From an uncultured Ruminococcus sp. (lineage in GTDB: Bacteria; Bacillota; Clostridia; Oscillospirales; Ruminococcaceae), in contig CADCFQ010000018.1 of NCBI GenBank assembly GCA_902800795.1, forward strand, positions 1 through 43,346: a DNA stretch of 43,346 nt, read 5' to 3'. Shown here piece by piece: positions 16,969 through 25,673 of this stretch (positions are counted from its first letter, which is position 1; the number at the start of each line of letters is the position of its first letter). The translations under genes were made by a program, and so were the position numbers. Under the pieces are notes generated by a model. The model was not told the origin of the DNA. It saw only the letters and a list, made by a program, of their open reading frames with translations, and did not search any database.

Positions 16969-18477
16969 ATGCTTAAAAAGATCGAACAGAGAGAAACGAG
17001 AAAGTCAGACGTTATCGATAAGATCAAGGCATCCCGTCTCGAGCTTGCAAAGCTGGAGACCCAGATGAAGGATGCAGGACTTCCTGTTATCATAACCTTT
17101 GACGGCTGGTCGGCAGCCGGAAAGGGGTCTCTTATCTCCCAGGTCATAAAGGCTCTGGACCCGAGATTTTTTGAGGTCGTATCAGTAAGGAGCCCCTCCG
17201 ACACGGATAAACGCAAGCCCTGGATGTACCGCTTCTGGCGTGAGATACCGATGAAGGGCCGCTTCACCATTTTTGACCGAAGCTGGAATCACGACTGTGT
17301 CAACGGCCTTATGTATGATGAATTCGGAAAAAAGGAGTATAAGCGCCGCCTTGACGACGTTGCCACCTTTGAAAGACAGCTGACAGACGACGGCTATCTT
17401 ATCATTAAGATATTCCTGCATATAACCCGCAAGGAGCAGAAAAAGAGGATCGAAAAGCTGGAGTCCTCTTCTGTCACCGCATGGCGTGTGGATGACAAGG
17501 ACAGATACAATATGGAACACTATGACGAGTTCAGGGACGCTTATGATGCGCTTATCGAAGCGACGAACTTTGACTTTGCTCCCTGGAACGTTATCGGCGC
17601 CAATGAGAAGGTCTCGGCGGTGCTGGATATCTACGAGGTCATCATCGGCAGCATAAAGGGTGCTCTGGCGGCAAAGGCTGAAAAGAAAAAGTATATCCCT
17701 TCCTCGCAGTTCAAGACCTTCAATCCGCCCCTTATGGGCTTTAACAGCGTTCAGGTCCCCAAGCTCAAGGATGTTGACCTTGACAAGAGCCTGACCGAAG
17801 AGGAATACGAGGCACAGCTTGACAAATATCAGGACAAGCTGTTCAAGCTCCAGAACCTTTGCTATCAGAAGAAGATACCCGTCATCATCTGCTATGAGGG
17901 CTGGGACGCCGGCGGAAAGGGCGGAAACATTAAGCGTCTGGCGGCGGCTCTCGACCCGAGAGGCTATGAGGTCAAGCCGATAGCTGCTCCCGAGCCCAGC
18001 GAGCTTGCAAGGCATTATCTCTGGCGTTTCTGGAACAGGCTTGAAAACGACGGCCACTTCACTATCTTCGACAGGACCTGGTATGGCAGGGTAATGGTGG
18101 AGCCTATCGAAGGGCTCACCCCAAAGGACAGGGTAGACCAGGCCTATCGTGAGATAAACGAGTTTGAAGCCCAGCTTTCCCAGTGGGGAGCAGTAGTAAT
18201 TAAGTTCTGGGTCAATATCGACAAGGACGAACAGCTGCGCCGCTTCAATGAGCGTGCAAGCACCCCCGAGAAGCAGTGGAAGATAACCGATGAGGACTGG
18301 CGCAACCGTGAGAAGTGGGACATCTATGAGGAATACATCGACCGTATGACCGAGCTCACCTCCACCGAGAATGCCCCCTGGGTCATCATTGAGGGCAACG
18401 ACAAGAAATATGCCCGCATCAAGGCTCTCAAGACCGTCATAGCAAGAGTCGAGAAGGCACTTGACAATAAGAAATAA
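16969..18477 (+). CDS. Two-domain polyphosphate kinase 2, polyphosphate:AMP phosphotransferase type
   Basis: A 502-residue protein with two fused PPK2 domains, the architecture of class II PPK2/PAP enzymes that phosphorylate AMP to ADP with polyphosphate. Domain 1 has FDGWSAAGKGSLI as its P-loop (about residue 43) and a DRSWNHD lid motif. Domain 2 has YEGWDAGGKGGNIKRL (about 308) and FDRTWYGRV. In known enzymes the C-terminal domain is catalytic. Here domain 2 has the standard DRTWYGRV lid and domain 1 a diverged one. Start: ATG preceded by AAAGGCGG. A frame extension upstream overlaps a TATAAT -10 box and is not used. It ends with a hairpin. Confidence 0.9.
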   Translation: MLKKIEQRETRKSDVIDKIKASRLELAKLETQMKDAGLPVIITFDGWSAAGKGSLISQVIKALDPRFFEVVSVRSPSDTDKRKPWMYRFWREIPMKGRFTIFDRSWNHDCVNGLMYDEFGKKEYKRRLDDVATFERQLTDDGYLIIKIFLHITRKEQKKRIEKLESSSVTAWRVDDKDRYNMEHYDEFRDAYDALIEATNFDFAPWNVIGANEKVSAVLDIYEVIIGSIKGALAAKAEKKKYIPSSQFKTFNPPLMGFNSVQVPKLKDVDLDKSLTEEEYEAQLDKYQDKLFKLQNLCYQKKIPVIICYEGWDAGGKGGNIKRLAAALDPRGYEVKPIAAPEPSELARHYLWRFWNRLENDGHFTIFDRTWYGRVMVEPIEGLTPKDRVDQAYREINEFEAQLSQWGAVVIKFWVNIDKDEQLRRFNERASTPEKQWKITDEDWRNREKWDIYEEYIDRMTELTSTENAPWVIIEGNDKKYARIKALKTVIARVEKALDNKK

Positions 18478-18483
18478 CAACAG

Positions 18484-18515
18484 GGAGCCGGCTGCACACC
18501 GCAGCGGGCTCCTTT
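18484..18515 (+). terminator. Hairpin after the PPK2 gene
   Basis: GGAGCC-GCTGC / GCAGC-GGCTCC stem with only a short T run after it. Probable terminator. Confidence 0.65.
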
Positions 18516-18544
18516 GTCATTGTATGCTTTAGCATAACAAAGAA

Positions 18545-18574
18545 ACAGCTTCATCGCAAAAGCGGTGAAGCTGT
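18545..18574 (-). terminator. Terminator of the leu - PP2C operon
   Basis: ACAGCTTCA / TGAAGCTGT stem. On the minus strand it is followed by TTTCTTTGTT, just after the PP2C stop. Confidence 0.75.
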
Positions 18575-18581
18575 AAGTCTG

Positions 18582-19862
18582 TCATATTTTTTTGAGGTCA
18601 TTTAAGCTTGATCTCATCATAGCCTTCAGTTCCGAAGCTGTGTCCGTGCGCTGTCTGCGCTTTTTCTTGGGCGCAAACATCTCCGGAGAAAACTCTGTGT
18701 TCTGCGCAGGCTCAACTGCCGGAGCAGGTGCGGGCTTGTACACAGGTGCAGGAGCCGGTCTCGGGGTCGGGATAGGCTGTGTCTGTGCCGTAGGCAGCGG
18801 TGCCGGCTTCGGAGCGCTGTCAGCTTCCTTCAAAGCCATAAGCTCGGGAGTGATATGCTTTATAGGCTTGAACTCCCTGGTAACGTCCTCGGCTTTTCTG
18901 GGCTCGGTCTTTTCCGGCTCAATGCTTTCCGGCGGAAGGGAAGAGGCTTTCTCCTCTATCTCTTCGGCTATCTCGGCGGTTATCTCGCTTACCTTCTGCT
19001 CCTCGGGCAGCGCCTCCTTGGGAGCGGGCGCCTCTGAGCTTCCGAGCTTGACGATACCGGCAACGGTCTTTCTCTGCGTCAGGATCTTCAGCTCTTCGTC
19101 GTCCATATATGGCTTTATGCCTATCACCGAGATATTGTCGGTGCTGCCGTTTCTCACAGCCAGGTGGAAAAGAGCGCTGAGCTTTTTCGAGATCGGTATA
19201 TCAAGCTCCATTCCTATCTCTATCTCTTCCGGCGTCACATAGTCCGTAAAGCCGTCGGAGGCAATAAGTATCATATCATCGGGTTCTTTTCCGAAGCCAG
19301 AAACTATCGGCATGATATCTATCTGCGGGTCATTGAGGGTGCTTCCCACCGAGGAAATGATAGCGTTCGCTTCCATGGGGTCAACATCTGACATATCCTC
19401 GATCTTGCCGTGATCGTAAAGATATCTTGCATAGGACTGGTCGGTGGATATCTGTCTTATGGTGCCGTTGACATAGCGGTACATCCTGCTGTCGCCTACG
19501 TTTATACAGCAGGCTCTGCCTTTCTCGTCAACAGCCAGCGCACAGAGCGTTGTCTGCATATTCGCAGCGCCCTCACGTCTTACGCCCTGTTTTTTGATCT
19601 TGTTGTGAATGTTCATGAGCTCCTTTTTCAGATCTGCATTGGAGCTGTAATCAAACATTGCCAGATGCCCCAGACACATCTGCGAAGCGAGCTCACCCGA
19701 GTTCTCGCCGCCGACGCCGTCGCACACCGCAGTTATGAACGGTGCCGAAACGCAGGCCTCCACAGTGCCCGAGCATACGACCTCACGGTTAACCAGGATG
19801 CTGTCTTCGTTAAGCTCTCTGAAATTACCCTTGTCAGTCTTTGCAAAAATATAGTAGAACAT
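18582..19862 (-). CDS. PP2C-family serine/threonine phosphatase with proline-rich tail
   Basis: Mn-dependent protein phosphatase of the PPM/PP2C family, 426 residues. The catalytic domain (about 1-245) shows TDKGNFRELNEDS, the metal-binding VCDGVGGENSGE, NVGDSRMYR, STDQSYARYL and ASDGFTDYV, and ends with the metal ligand in GSTDNISVI. A low-complexity region (about 255-395) rich in Glu, Pro and Ala with PAPAP-type repeats precedes a basic C-terminal end. The tail is unusual for the housekeeping PrpC/Stp, and no PASTA kinase is next to it. It lies 24 bases after leuB, as the last gene of the leu operon. Start: ATG about 8 bases after GGGG, with a GTG three codons earlier possible. Confidence 0.9.
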   Translation of the reverse strand: MFYYIFAKTDKGNFRELNEDSILVNREVVCSGTVEACVSAPFITAVCDGVGGENSGELASQMCLGHLAMFDYSSNADLKKELMNIHNKIKKQGVRREGAANMQTTLCALAVDEKGRACCINVGDSRMYRYVNGTIRQISTDQSYARYLYDHGKIEDMSDVDPMEANAIISSVGSTLNDPQIDIMPIVSGFGKEPDDMILIASDGFTDYVTPEEIEIGMELDIPISKKLSALFHLAVRNGSTDNISVIGIKPYMDDEELKILTQRKTVAGIVKLGSSEAPAPKEALPEEQKVSEITAEIAEEIEEKASSLPPESIEPEKTEPRKAEDVTREFKPIKHITPELMALKEADSAPKPAPLPTAQTQPIPTPRPAPAPVYKPAPAPAVEPAQNTEFSPEMFAPKKKRRQRTDTASELKAMMRSSLNDLKKI

Positions 19863-19886
19863 AGCCTTCACCCCAAAAACAGATCA

Positions 19887-20969
19887 TCAGATATGAGCAG
19901 CGATAAGATCTCCCATCTTCTTGCAGCCGACAACAGTGCAGCCCTCTGCCTTGATATCGCCTGTTCTGTAGCCTTCTTTAAGGACTGCCGAGACAGCAGC
20001 CTCGATAGCATCAGCTTCCTTGTCCATATCGAAAGAGTATCTGAGCATCATTGCGGCAGAAAGTATAGTCGCAAGAGGATTAGCCTTGTCCTGTCCTGCT
20101 ATGTCGGGAGCCGAGCCGTGGCTTGGCTCATAAAGGCCGAACTTAGTGTCGTTGAGCGAAGCGGAAGCCAGCATACCGAGAGAACCCGATACCATAGCAG
20201 CCTCATCCGAGAGGATATCACCGAACATATTCTCGGTGAGCACCACATCAAACTGACCCGGGTCACGAACCAGCTGCATAGCTGCGTTGTCCACCAGCAT
20301 ATGCTCAAGCTCAACCTCTGGATAGTCCTTAGCCACTTCGTTCACTATCTTTCTCCAGAGCCTTGAAGAATCCAGAACGTTTGCCTTGTCAACGCTCGTT
20401 ACTTTCTTTCTTCTCTTCATAGCGATGTCAAAGCCTTTTCTTGCTATCCTTCTTATCTCGTTCTCGTTGTAGATAAGAGTATCAACAGCTGTTTCCAGCC
20501 CGTCAACTACCTCGGTCCTTCTGTCGCCGAAATAGAGACCGCCTGTCAGCTCTCTCATTATCATCATATCAAAGCCTTTTTCGGCGATCTCCGCTCTGAG
20601 CGGACAAGCGTCCTTGAGCTCGTCAAACAGCAGGGCAGGGCGCAGGTTTGCAAAAAGTCCCAGCTCTTTTCTTATCTTCAGAAGTCCTGCCTCGGGTCTC
20701 AGCTTTGGCTCAAGCTTATACCAGGGAGAGGTGGAGGTGTTTCCGCCGATAGCTCCCAGAAGCACAGCGTCGGCAGCCTTAGCGGTCGCAACAGCCTCGT
20801 CTGTGAGGGGAACGCCGCAGGCATCTATCGAGCACCCTCCCATAAGTATATCAGTATACTCAAACTTGTGTCCGAACTTCTCGCACACCTTGTCCAGTAC
20901 CTTTATAGCCTCGGTAACTATCTCGGGGCCTATACCGTCACCCTTTATAACAGTGATCTTCTTATTCAT
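19887..20969 (-). CDS. leuB: 3-isopropylmalate dehydrogenase
   Basis: Third step of leucine synthesis: NAD-dependent oxidation and decarboxylation of 3-isopropylmalate. It has 360 residues, the usual length, with [10 protein letters not shown] at the N-terminus, the substrate Arg motif [47 protein letters not shown], the [18 protein letters not shown] metal region and [20 protein letters not shown] for NAD. AAGGAGG lies 8 bases before the ATG chosen here and inside the end of the upstream 235-residue gene, which overlaps this start by 8 bases, so translation is probably coupled. Confidence 0.97.
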   Translation of the reverse strand: MNKKITVIKGDGIGPEIVTEAIKVLDKVCEKFGHKFEYTDILMGGCSIDACGVPLTDEAVATAKAADAVLLGAIGGNTSTSPWYKLEPKLRPEAGLLKIRKELGLFANLRPALLFDELKDACPLRAEIAEKGFDMMIMRELTGGLYFGDRRTEVVDGLETAVDTLIYNENEIRRIARKGFDIAMKRRKKVTSVDKANVLDSSRLWRKIVNEVAKDYPEVELEHMLVDNAAMQLVRDPGQFDVVLTENMFGDILSDEAAMVSGSLGMLASASLNDTKFGLYEPSHGSAPDIAGQDKANPLATILSAAMMLRYSFDMDKEADAIEAAVSAVLKEGYRTGDIKAEGCTVVGCKKMGDLIAAHI

Positions 20970-21669
20970 CAATAATTCCTCCTTCATCTATCACAAGATC
21001 CTCCTTCCTGATGACCTCGATAACGCAGGAATCACATTTCTTCTCTGCTGTGGTCACAAGGATGCTCGTGCAGATCTTTGCTTTATTATCAAGAAGCTGA
21101 TCCCGGCAGTATATCTCGCACACCGTTCCCATCAGCATACTTTTAAGATAAGCGCCCTCTCCCTCGGCATCCGAGAAATCGAGCTTTGTATAATCTATCT
21201 CTTTTCCGTCAAGATAGAACGCCCAGTAATAGGAGCATTCCTTGCTGTTCGTTGTTCTCACGCAGTCTGGCGAAAAGGCAGCACTGATGATCTCCTCCTC
21301 GTCTGAGAGCTCCAGCCCGTTGAAAAGCGTTACCTCGGATGGCCTTGTGAAATTGAAGGACCTTGACCAAAGCCCGTCCTCGGTCTCCACAGCCGAAGCC
21401 TCAACGGCACCGCCCCTGGCAGGACTTATGCTCATATTGAGCCTTTTTTTCAGCGTGTCCTCGCTCCATACAAGATCCGTTCTCTTTTCATCTATCGTCA
21501 CCGAGAACGGCATCATCCCGGAGCCGTAGCTGTAGCTCTTAACGGAACTATCGTCTTTTTTTGTCTGCCTCGGCGGTCTTGTTGAAAGAATGATAATGAT
21601 AAGGACCATCACTATCGGGATCATGAATATCCCGGCTTTTTTTAGGTCGTCTCTGTCAAACAGCTCCAT
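20962..21669 (-). CDS. Membrane-anchored protein of unknown function inside the leu operon
   Basis: A 235-residue protein. It has a short N-terminal cytoplasmic stretch, one hydrophobic segment (about 12-29) and then a soluble, probably extracytoplasmic domain with several cysteines (about 140, 149, 184, 188, 198, 212, 215). I do not recognise a family. The end overlaps the leuB start by 8 bases, so it is firmly part of the operon. AAAGGAG precedes the ATG. A stable hairpin (21705-21738) separates it from leuD. Confidence 0.8.
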   Translation of the reverse strand: MELFDRDDLKKAGIFMIPIVMVLIIIILSTRPPRQTKKDDSSVKSYSYGSGMMPFSVTIDEKRTDLVWSEDTLKKRLNMSISPARGGAVEASAVETEDGLWSRSFNFTRPSEVTLFNGLELSDEEEIISAAFSPDCVRTTNSKECSYYWAFYLDGKEIDYTKLDFSDAEGEGAYLKSMLMGTVCEIYCRDQLLDNKAKICTSILVTTAEKKCDSCVIEVIRKEDLVIDEGGIIDE

Positions 21670-21704
21670 ATCCTGCTCCTTTCACAAAACTTTGCCTCTG
21701 CGCT

Positions 21705-21738
21705 CTAAAAGGGAATACGAAATACGTATCCCCTTTAG
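21705..21738 (-). terminator. Strong intercistronic hairpin between leuD and the unknown gene
   Basis: Minus-strand stem AAAGGGGATACG / CGTATTCCCTTTT with a weak T run. It may be a leaky terminator or an mRNA-stabilising hairpin that lowers expression of the distal genes. Confidence 0.5.
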
Positions 21739-21741
21739 CTC

Positions 21742-22224
21742 TTAGTCCTTGAGCGAGTTGAGCAGGCCGTTCTTGTTAATGATGTTTATCAGAAACTCCG
21801 GGAACGACTGACCCTGATAAGTCTCGCCCTTGGTGATATTTGTGATAACTCCGCTATCGAAGTCAACTTCGACTTCGTCGCCGTTTTCTATGCGCTCGGC
21901 AGCTTCCTCGCACTCGAGGATAGGCAGCCCGATATTGATAGCGTTCCTGTAAAAGATGCGTGCAAAGGTCTTGGCGATAACGCAGGACACTCCGCTTGCC
22001 TTGATAGCAGCAGGAGCGTGCTCTCTTGAGGAGCCGCATCCGAAGTTTGCTTCTGCAACGATAAGGTCGCCCTTCTGAACGTTCTTCGCAAAGTCAACGT
22101 CGATATCCTCCATGCAGTGCTTTGCAAGCTCGTTCATATCGGGAGTTGTAAGATATCTTGCAGGGATGATAACGTCGGTATCAACGTTATCACCGTATTT
22201 GTGTACTGTTCCTTTAGCTTTCAT
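21742..22224 (-). CDS. leuD: 3-isopropylmalate dehydratase small subunit
   Basis: Small swivel subunit that, with LeuC, isomerises 2- to 3-isopropylmalate. It has 160 residues, the short (archaeal/clostridial) form. The N-terminal [17 protein letters not shown], the [13 protein letters not shown] substrate loop and [22 protein letters not shown] are diagnostic. The ribosome site is AAGGAAGG. It is separated from leuC by one small unknown gene. Confidence 0.97.
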   Translation of the reverse strand: MKAKGTVHKYGDNVDTDVIIPARYLTTPDMNELAKHCMEDIDVDFAKNVQKGDLIVAEANFGCGSSREHAPAAIKASGVSCVIAKTFARIFYRNAINIGLPILECEEAAERIENGDEVEVDFDSGVITNITKGETYQGQSFPEFLINIINKNGLLNSLKD

Positions 22225-22264
22225 AAGTTATGTTCCTTCCTTGTTTAGTATCGGAAAAACTCTG

Positions 22265-22654
22265 TCAGGAGTTTTTATAATCCTTGGAATTAAAAATGTT
22301 TTCTCCGTTCGCCTGACATCTCAGCTCGTCATAGATCTTTTCGAGATATTCCGTTGTCAGCTCTTCCTTTGTCCTTGTGATAAAGAAGCAGACCTTGACC
22401 TTGTGAAACATTCCTTCTTTCGTCAGCGCAAACACAGGCTTCCCGTTGACCTGGGTCGCCATATAGTTGTTTATGCCTTTTTTGTCAATGATAGCCTGTG
22501 TCTGATCACAGATAAAGGCATTCTGGTCATGCAGTATCCTGACCATTTCATCAGCCTTGTCTTCCTTTTGTGAGTCATTCAGAGAGGTGCCGTATTTTTT
22601 TGTCAAAAGACTGAGTATCGTATCGTGAAAAATAACACTTAGGTAGTTTTTCAT
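22265..22654 (-). CDS. Small unknown protein between leuC and leuD
   Basis: A 129-residue soluble protein without signal or membrane segments and no family I recognise. The sequence looks like a genuine globular domain (HDTILSLLTKKYGTSLND near the N-terminus, KVKVCFFITRTKEELT near 90-105). GGAGGGAG precedes the ATG. It sits 85 bases after leuC and 40 before leuD on the same strand. Its position splits two genes whose products form one enzyme, which hints at a link with that enzyme, but nothing in the sequence proves this. Confidence 0.75.
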   Translation of the reverse strand: MKNYLSVIFHDTILSLLTKKYGTSLNDSQKEDKADEMVRILHDQNAFICDQTQAIIDKKGINNYMATQVNGKPVFALTKEGMFHKVKVCFFITRTKEELTTEYLEKIYDELRCQANGENIFNSKDYKNS

Positions 22655-22739
22655 TCAGTTGTCTCCCTCCAAATCCAGTATTTTCTTTGAAAACGCTGCA
22701 TCCACAGCAGGGAAATTTTTTGAAGTTTCAATAAATGTA

Positions 22740-24005
22740 TCAGTCAAAGAGCTCGCAGGGCTGTGTGATAACTCCGGTAACTGCGGAAGCCGCAGCAACA
22801 TAAGGAGAAGCAAGATAAACTTCCGACTCGGGGTCGCCCATTCTTCCTACGAAGTTTCTGTTGGTAGTGGCAACTGCTCTTTCTCCCTTTGCGAGGATAC
22901 CCATGTGTCCTCCGAGGCAGGGTCCGCAGGTAGGAGTCGAAACAGCGCAGCCCGCATTGATGAAGATCTCGGTAAGGCCTTCCTTGATACACTGCATATA
23001 GATGTCCTGTGTCGCAGGTATAACGATGCACCTTACGTTCTTGGCTACCTTTCTGTCCTTGAAGATCTCAGCAGCAGCTCTCATATCCTCGATCCTGCCG
23101 TTTGTGCAGGAGCCTATAACTACCTGATCTATCTTCACCGTGCCGAACTCATCAAAGGTCTTTGTGTTCTCGGGAAGATGCGGGAAAGCGACAGTGGGTC
23201 TTATCTCGCTGAGGTTGATAGTATACTCTGCCGAATACTCGGCATCGGGGTCAGCCTCGAATATCTTATAGTCACGCTTTACTCTGTCCTTTATGTAGTC
23301 GAGAGTAACCTGGTCAACAGCAAAGATGCCGTTCTTTCCGCCGGCCTCGATAGCCATGTTAGCCATACACAGCCTGTCCTCCATGGAAAGGTTTATAAGC
23401 CCCTCGCCGGAGAACTCCATCGACTTGTAGAGCGCACCGTCAACACCTATCTTTCCGATGATATGAAGGATAACGTCCTTGGCTGTGCTCCACTTGGGCA
23501 GCTTGCCCACGATGTTGAACTTGATAGCTTCGGGCACCTTGAACCAGGTCTTGCCCTTTGCCATGCCGGCGCACATATCTGTGGAGCCGATACCTGTGGA
23601 GAAAGCGCCGAGAGCGCCGTAGGTACAGGTGTGAGAATCCGCACCGATGATGCAGTCGCCGGGAGCTACAAGTCCCTGTTCGGGGAGAAGTGCGTGCTCG
23701 ATGCCGACTCTGCCGGTGTCAAAGAAGTTTGTGATCTTATACTCACAGGCGAACTCTCTGCACTGCTTGCACTGAGCGGCAGCCTTGATGTCCTTGTTTG
23801 GGGTAAAGTGGTCGAGGACCACAGTTACCTTATCCTGATCGTAGATCTCGGTAAAGCCTGCCTTGTTGAATTCGTTGATAGCCACAGGCGTAGTTACATC
23901 ATTGCCGAGCACAAGATCGAGATCGGCCATAATGAGCTGTCCTGCCTTGACGCTGTCAAGCCCTGCGTGAGCCGCAAGGATCTTCTGTGTCATAGTCATT
24001 CCCAT
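22740..24005 (-). CDS. leuC: 3-isopropylmalate dehydratase large subunit
   Basis: Aconitase-family [4Fe-4S] subunit of isopropylmalate isomerase. It has 421 residues, the shorter archaeal-type LeuC. Seen: [12 protein letters not shown], the [13 protein letters not shown] and [23 protein letters not shown] active-site segments, the first cluster ligand in VIGSCTNGR and the CxxC ligands in [20 protein letters not shown] lies 7 bases before the ATG. It is the first gene of the operon leuC - unknown - leuD - unknown - leuB - PP2C. leuA is not in the window. Confidence 0.97.
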   Translation of the reverse strand: MGMTMTQKILAAHAGLDSVKAGQLIMADLDLVLGNDVTTPVAINEFNKAGFTEIYDQDKVTVVLDHFTPNKDIKAAAQCKQCREFACEYKITNFFDTGRVGIEHALLPEQGLVAPGDCIIGADSHTCTYGALGAFSTGIGSTDMCAGMAKGKTWFKVPEAIKFNIVGKLPKWSTAKDVILHIIGKIGVDGALYKSMEFSGEGLINLSMEDRLCMANMAIEAGGKNGIFAVDQVTLDYIKDRVKRDYKIFEADPDAEYSAEYTINLSEIRPTVAFPHLPENTKTFDEFGTVKIDQVVIGSCTNGRIEDMRAAAEIFKDRKVAKNVRCIVIPATQDIYMQCIKEGLTEIFINAGCAVSTPTCGPCLGGHMGILAKGERAVATTNRNFVGRMGDPESEVYLASPYVAAASAVTGVITQPCELFD

Positions 24006-24050
24006 AGTGATACTCCTTTAGAATATTATAAATTATAATTATACTCATAT

Positions 24051-24059
24051 ATTATAACA
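24051..24059 (-). promoter_or_regulatory. Extended -10 promoter of the leu operon
   Basis: Minus-strand TGTTATAAT (extended -10) without a good -35. It leaves a leader of only about 40 bases, too short for a T-box or attenuator. Confidence 0.55.
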
Positions 24060-24230
24060 CGTTCTCGCTTTCAATATAATAACAAATTGTTTCCAAGTAA
24101 TGAACAAAAGATAATTTTCGTCATATTGATGCTTTGGTGTCTTGTCAGCGGTTCTGGCTGATTTTTCTGTTCATCAAATGTTTTTTTGCGGGCAAAATAA
24201 AGATACAAGTCCATGAAAGGAGCAAAACTG

Positions 24231-24410
24231 ATGAGTATAAAGTCTCTGATAACCAGCATCTCTGTTGCCTGTGCAGCAGGCTGGACAGCTTTTTCTGTAT
24301 CGAGAAAGGCCGAAAAACAGAAGAAAAAGCTCAAGACCAAGGCTGCAAAGGCGCTTCGTGCCATAGGAGAAGTGATAGACGATCTCAAAAGAATGGCTAT
24401 GAAGGCCTGA
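24231..24410 (+). CDS. Small basic membrane-associated protein, unknown
   Basis: 59 residues. AAAGGAG lies 8 bases before this ATG; a slightly earlier in-frame ATG contains that ribosome site and is not used. It has a short hydrophobic N-terminus (ISVACAAGWTAFSV) followed by a strongly basic amphipathic helix (RKAEKQKKKLKTKAAKALRAIG). No family is recognised. It is divergent from leuC and stands alone. Confidence 0.55.
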   Translation: MSIKSLITSISVACAAGWTAFSVSRKAEKQKKKLKTKAAKALRAIGEVIDDLKRMAMKA

Positions 24411-24413
24411 ACA

Positions 24414-24460
24414 CCGGATGACAGAGCAAAAGGGTCTGTCTCTCTGTCCGGGGCAGGGAG
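24414..24460 (+). repeat. Intergenic repeat element, copy 2, with hairpin
   Basis: CCGGATGACAGAG can pair with CTCTGTCCGG. The element shares GGATGACAGAGCA and TCCGGGGCAGGG with the intergenic site at 8165-8197. Confidence 0.4.
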
Positions 24461-24484
24461 GCAGGCCTTATATCCTTTATAGTG

Positions 24485-24513
24485 TTGACACGGGGCCTGT
24501 GTTGTGCTATAAT
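24485..24513 (+). promoter_or_regulatory. Consensus sigma-A promoter of the esterase gene
   Basis: TTGACA, 17 bases, TATAAT: both boxes are perfect. Leader of about 57 bases to the ATG. Confidence 0.9.
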
Positions 24514-24576
24514 TTGCCTAATGAATTTAGCTTTCACGCCGGCTAATGCCTGCGGGAAACAGAAACGGAGGGCAAA

Positions 24577-25629
24577 ATGAAAAAGATCATCGCAAACGAA
24601 GAAAATATGAAGCTTATAGGCAGGGTATATATGAACGACGAGACGCTGTGGCTTGGAATGTCGGGAACAGGAGCAGAGTTTACCTGTGATGCTTCTGCGC
24701 TAACTCTCACTCTTTGCGCCGATGAGGTCTGCGGCGGCGAAAGAAAGGACTTTGCAAGGGCAGCTGTTTATGTAAACGGCGAGCGCCGCTCGGATATCCT
24801 TTTTGACCAGGCCTTCAAGACCGTCACCCTGGCGCTGGAAGGCGAGAGCGTTATAACGATAATCAAGCTCTCTGAGTGCGCTATGGGAAATGTGGGCATA
24901 AAGCCCCTTATGGTGGATGACGGCGCTAAGATAACCCCCACACCGAAGAAGGATCTGAAGATAGAGTTTATTGGCGACTCCATAACCTGCGGCTACGGCG
25001 TTGATGACGAGGACGAGAACCATGAGTTCCTCACCGAGACAGAGGATGTGACCAGGGCTTATGCCTACAAGACCGCAAAGGCTCTTGATGCGGACTACTC
25101 GATGTTCTCTCTCAGCGGCTACGGCATAGTCAGCGGCTATTCCACCGAGGGCGAGAGACACGAGGATCAGTTGGTGCCCACCTTCTATGAGAGCTACGGC
25201 TTCTCCATAGGCTCCTTCGGCGGAGTCAAGCCTATGGATATCCCCTGGGATTTCAGACGCTTTGTCCCAGATATCGTCGTGATAAACCTCGGCACCAATG
25301 ATGACAGCTACTGCGGCGAGGACGAGGGAAGACAGAATTTCTATGCAACAAAGTACACCGAGTTCTTAAAGGTCGTCCGCTCGCATAATGAAAAGGCGCA
25401 TATCGTATGCGGCCTTGGCATAATGGGAGACAGGCTCTATCCGTCCCTCGAAAGGGCAGTGGATGACTACATAAAGCATACCGGCGACAAGAATATCACC
25501 CTTGTCCATTTTGCGGTCCAGGATGCGGCTGTTGACGGCTACGCCGCAAACTTCCACCCAACCGAGAGAACACATACAAAGGCGAGCGAAAAGCTCTGCG
25601 AGATAATAAAAATGGCTTGTCTTGCCTGA
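24577..25629 (+). CDS. CE2-like SGNH carbohydrate esterase, apparently cytoplasmic
   Basis: A 350-residue, two-domain enzyme resembling carbohydrate esterase family 2: an N-terminal beta-sandwich (about 1-115) and an SGNH hydrolase domain. Block I is FIGDSITCGYG with Ser135 as nucleophile, block III is LGTND (Asn241), and the catalytic His lies in the C-terminal FHPTERTH. The reaction would be de-O-acetylation of sugars or xylan oligosaccharides. There is no signal peptide, unlike secreted xylan esterases, so it may act on imported oligosaccharides. The promoter is a perfect sigma-A consensus and GGAGGG precedes the ATG. The next gene starts 44 bases downstream. Confidence 0.87.
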   Translation: MKKIIANEENMKLIGRVYMNDETLWLGMSGTGAEFTCDASALTLTLCADEVCGGERKDFARAAVYVNGERRSDILFDQAFKTVTLALEGESVITIIKLSECAMGNVGIKPLMVDDGAKITPTPKKDLKIEFIGDSITCGYGVDDEDENHEFLTETEDVTRAYAYKTAKALDADYSMFSLSGYGIVSGYSTEGERHEDQLVPTFYESYGFSIGSFGGVKPMDIPWDFRRFVPDIVVINLGTNDDSYCGEDEGRQNFYATKYTEFLKVVRSHNEKAHIVCGLGIMGDRLYPSLERAVDDYIKHTGDKNITLVHFAVQDAAVDGYAANFHPTERTHTKASEKLCEIIKMACLA

Positions 25630-25673
25630 ACGTATGAATACATGAACACAGGAACAAACACGGAGAAACAACA

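Noticed and set aside
17182..18480. 432-codon minus-strand frame opposite the PPK2 gene
   Set aside because: Mirror of the strongly biased codons of the PPK2 gene; no motif, no ribosome site.
22659..24038. 459-codon plus-strand frame opposite leuC
   Set aside because: Antisense to the full length of a perfect leuC; no ribosome site or family motif.
24006..24060. T-box or leucine attenuator before leuC
   Set aside because: The promoter leaves a leader of only about 40 bases, with no specifier stem or terminator.
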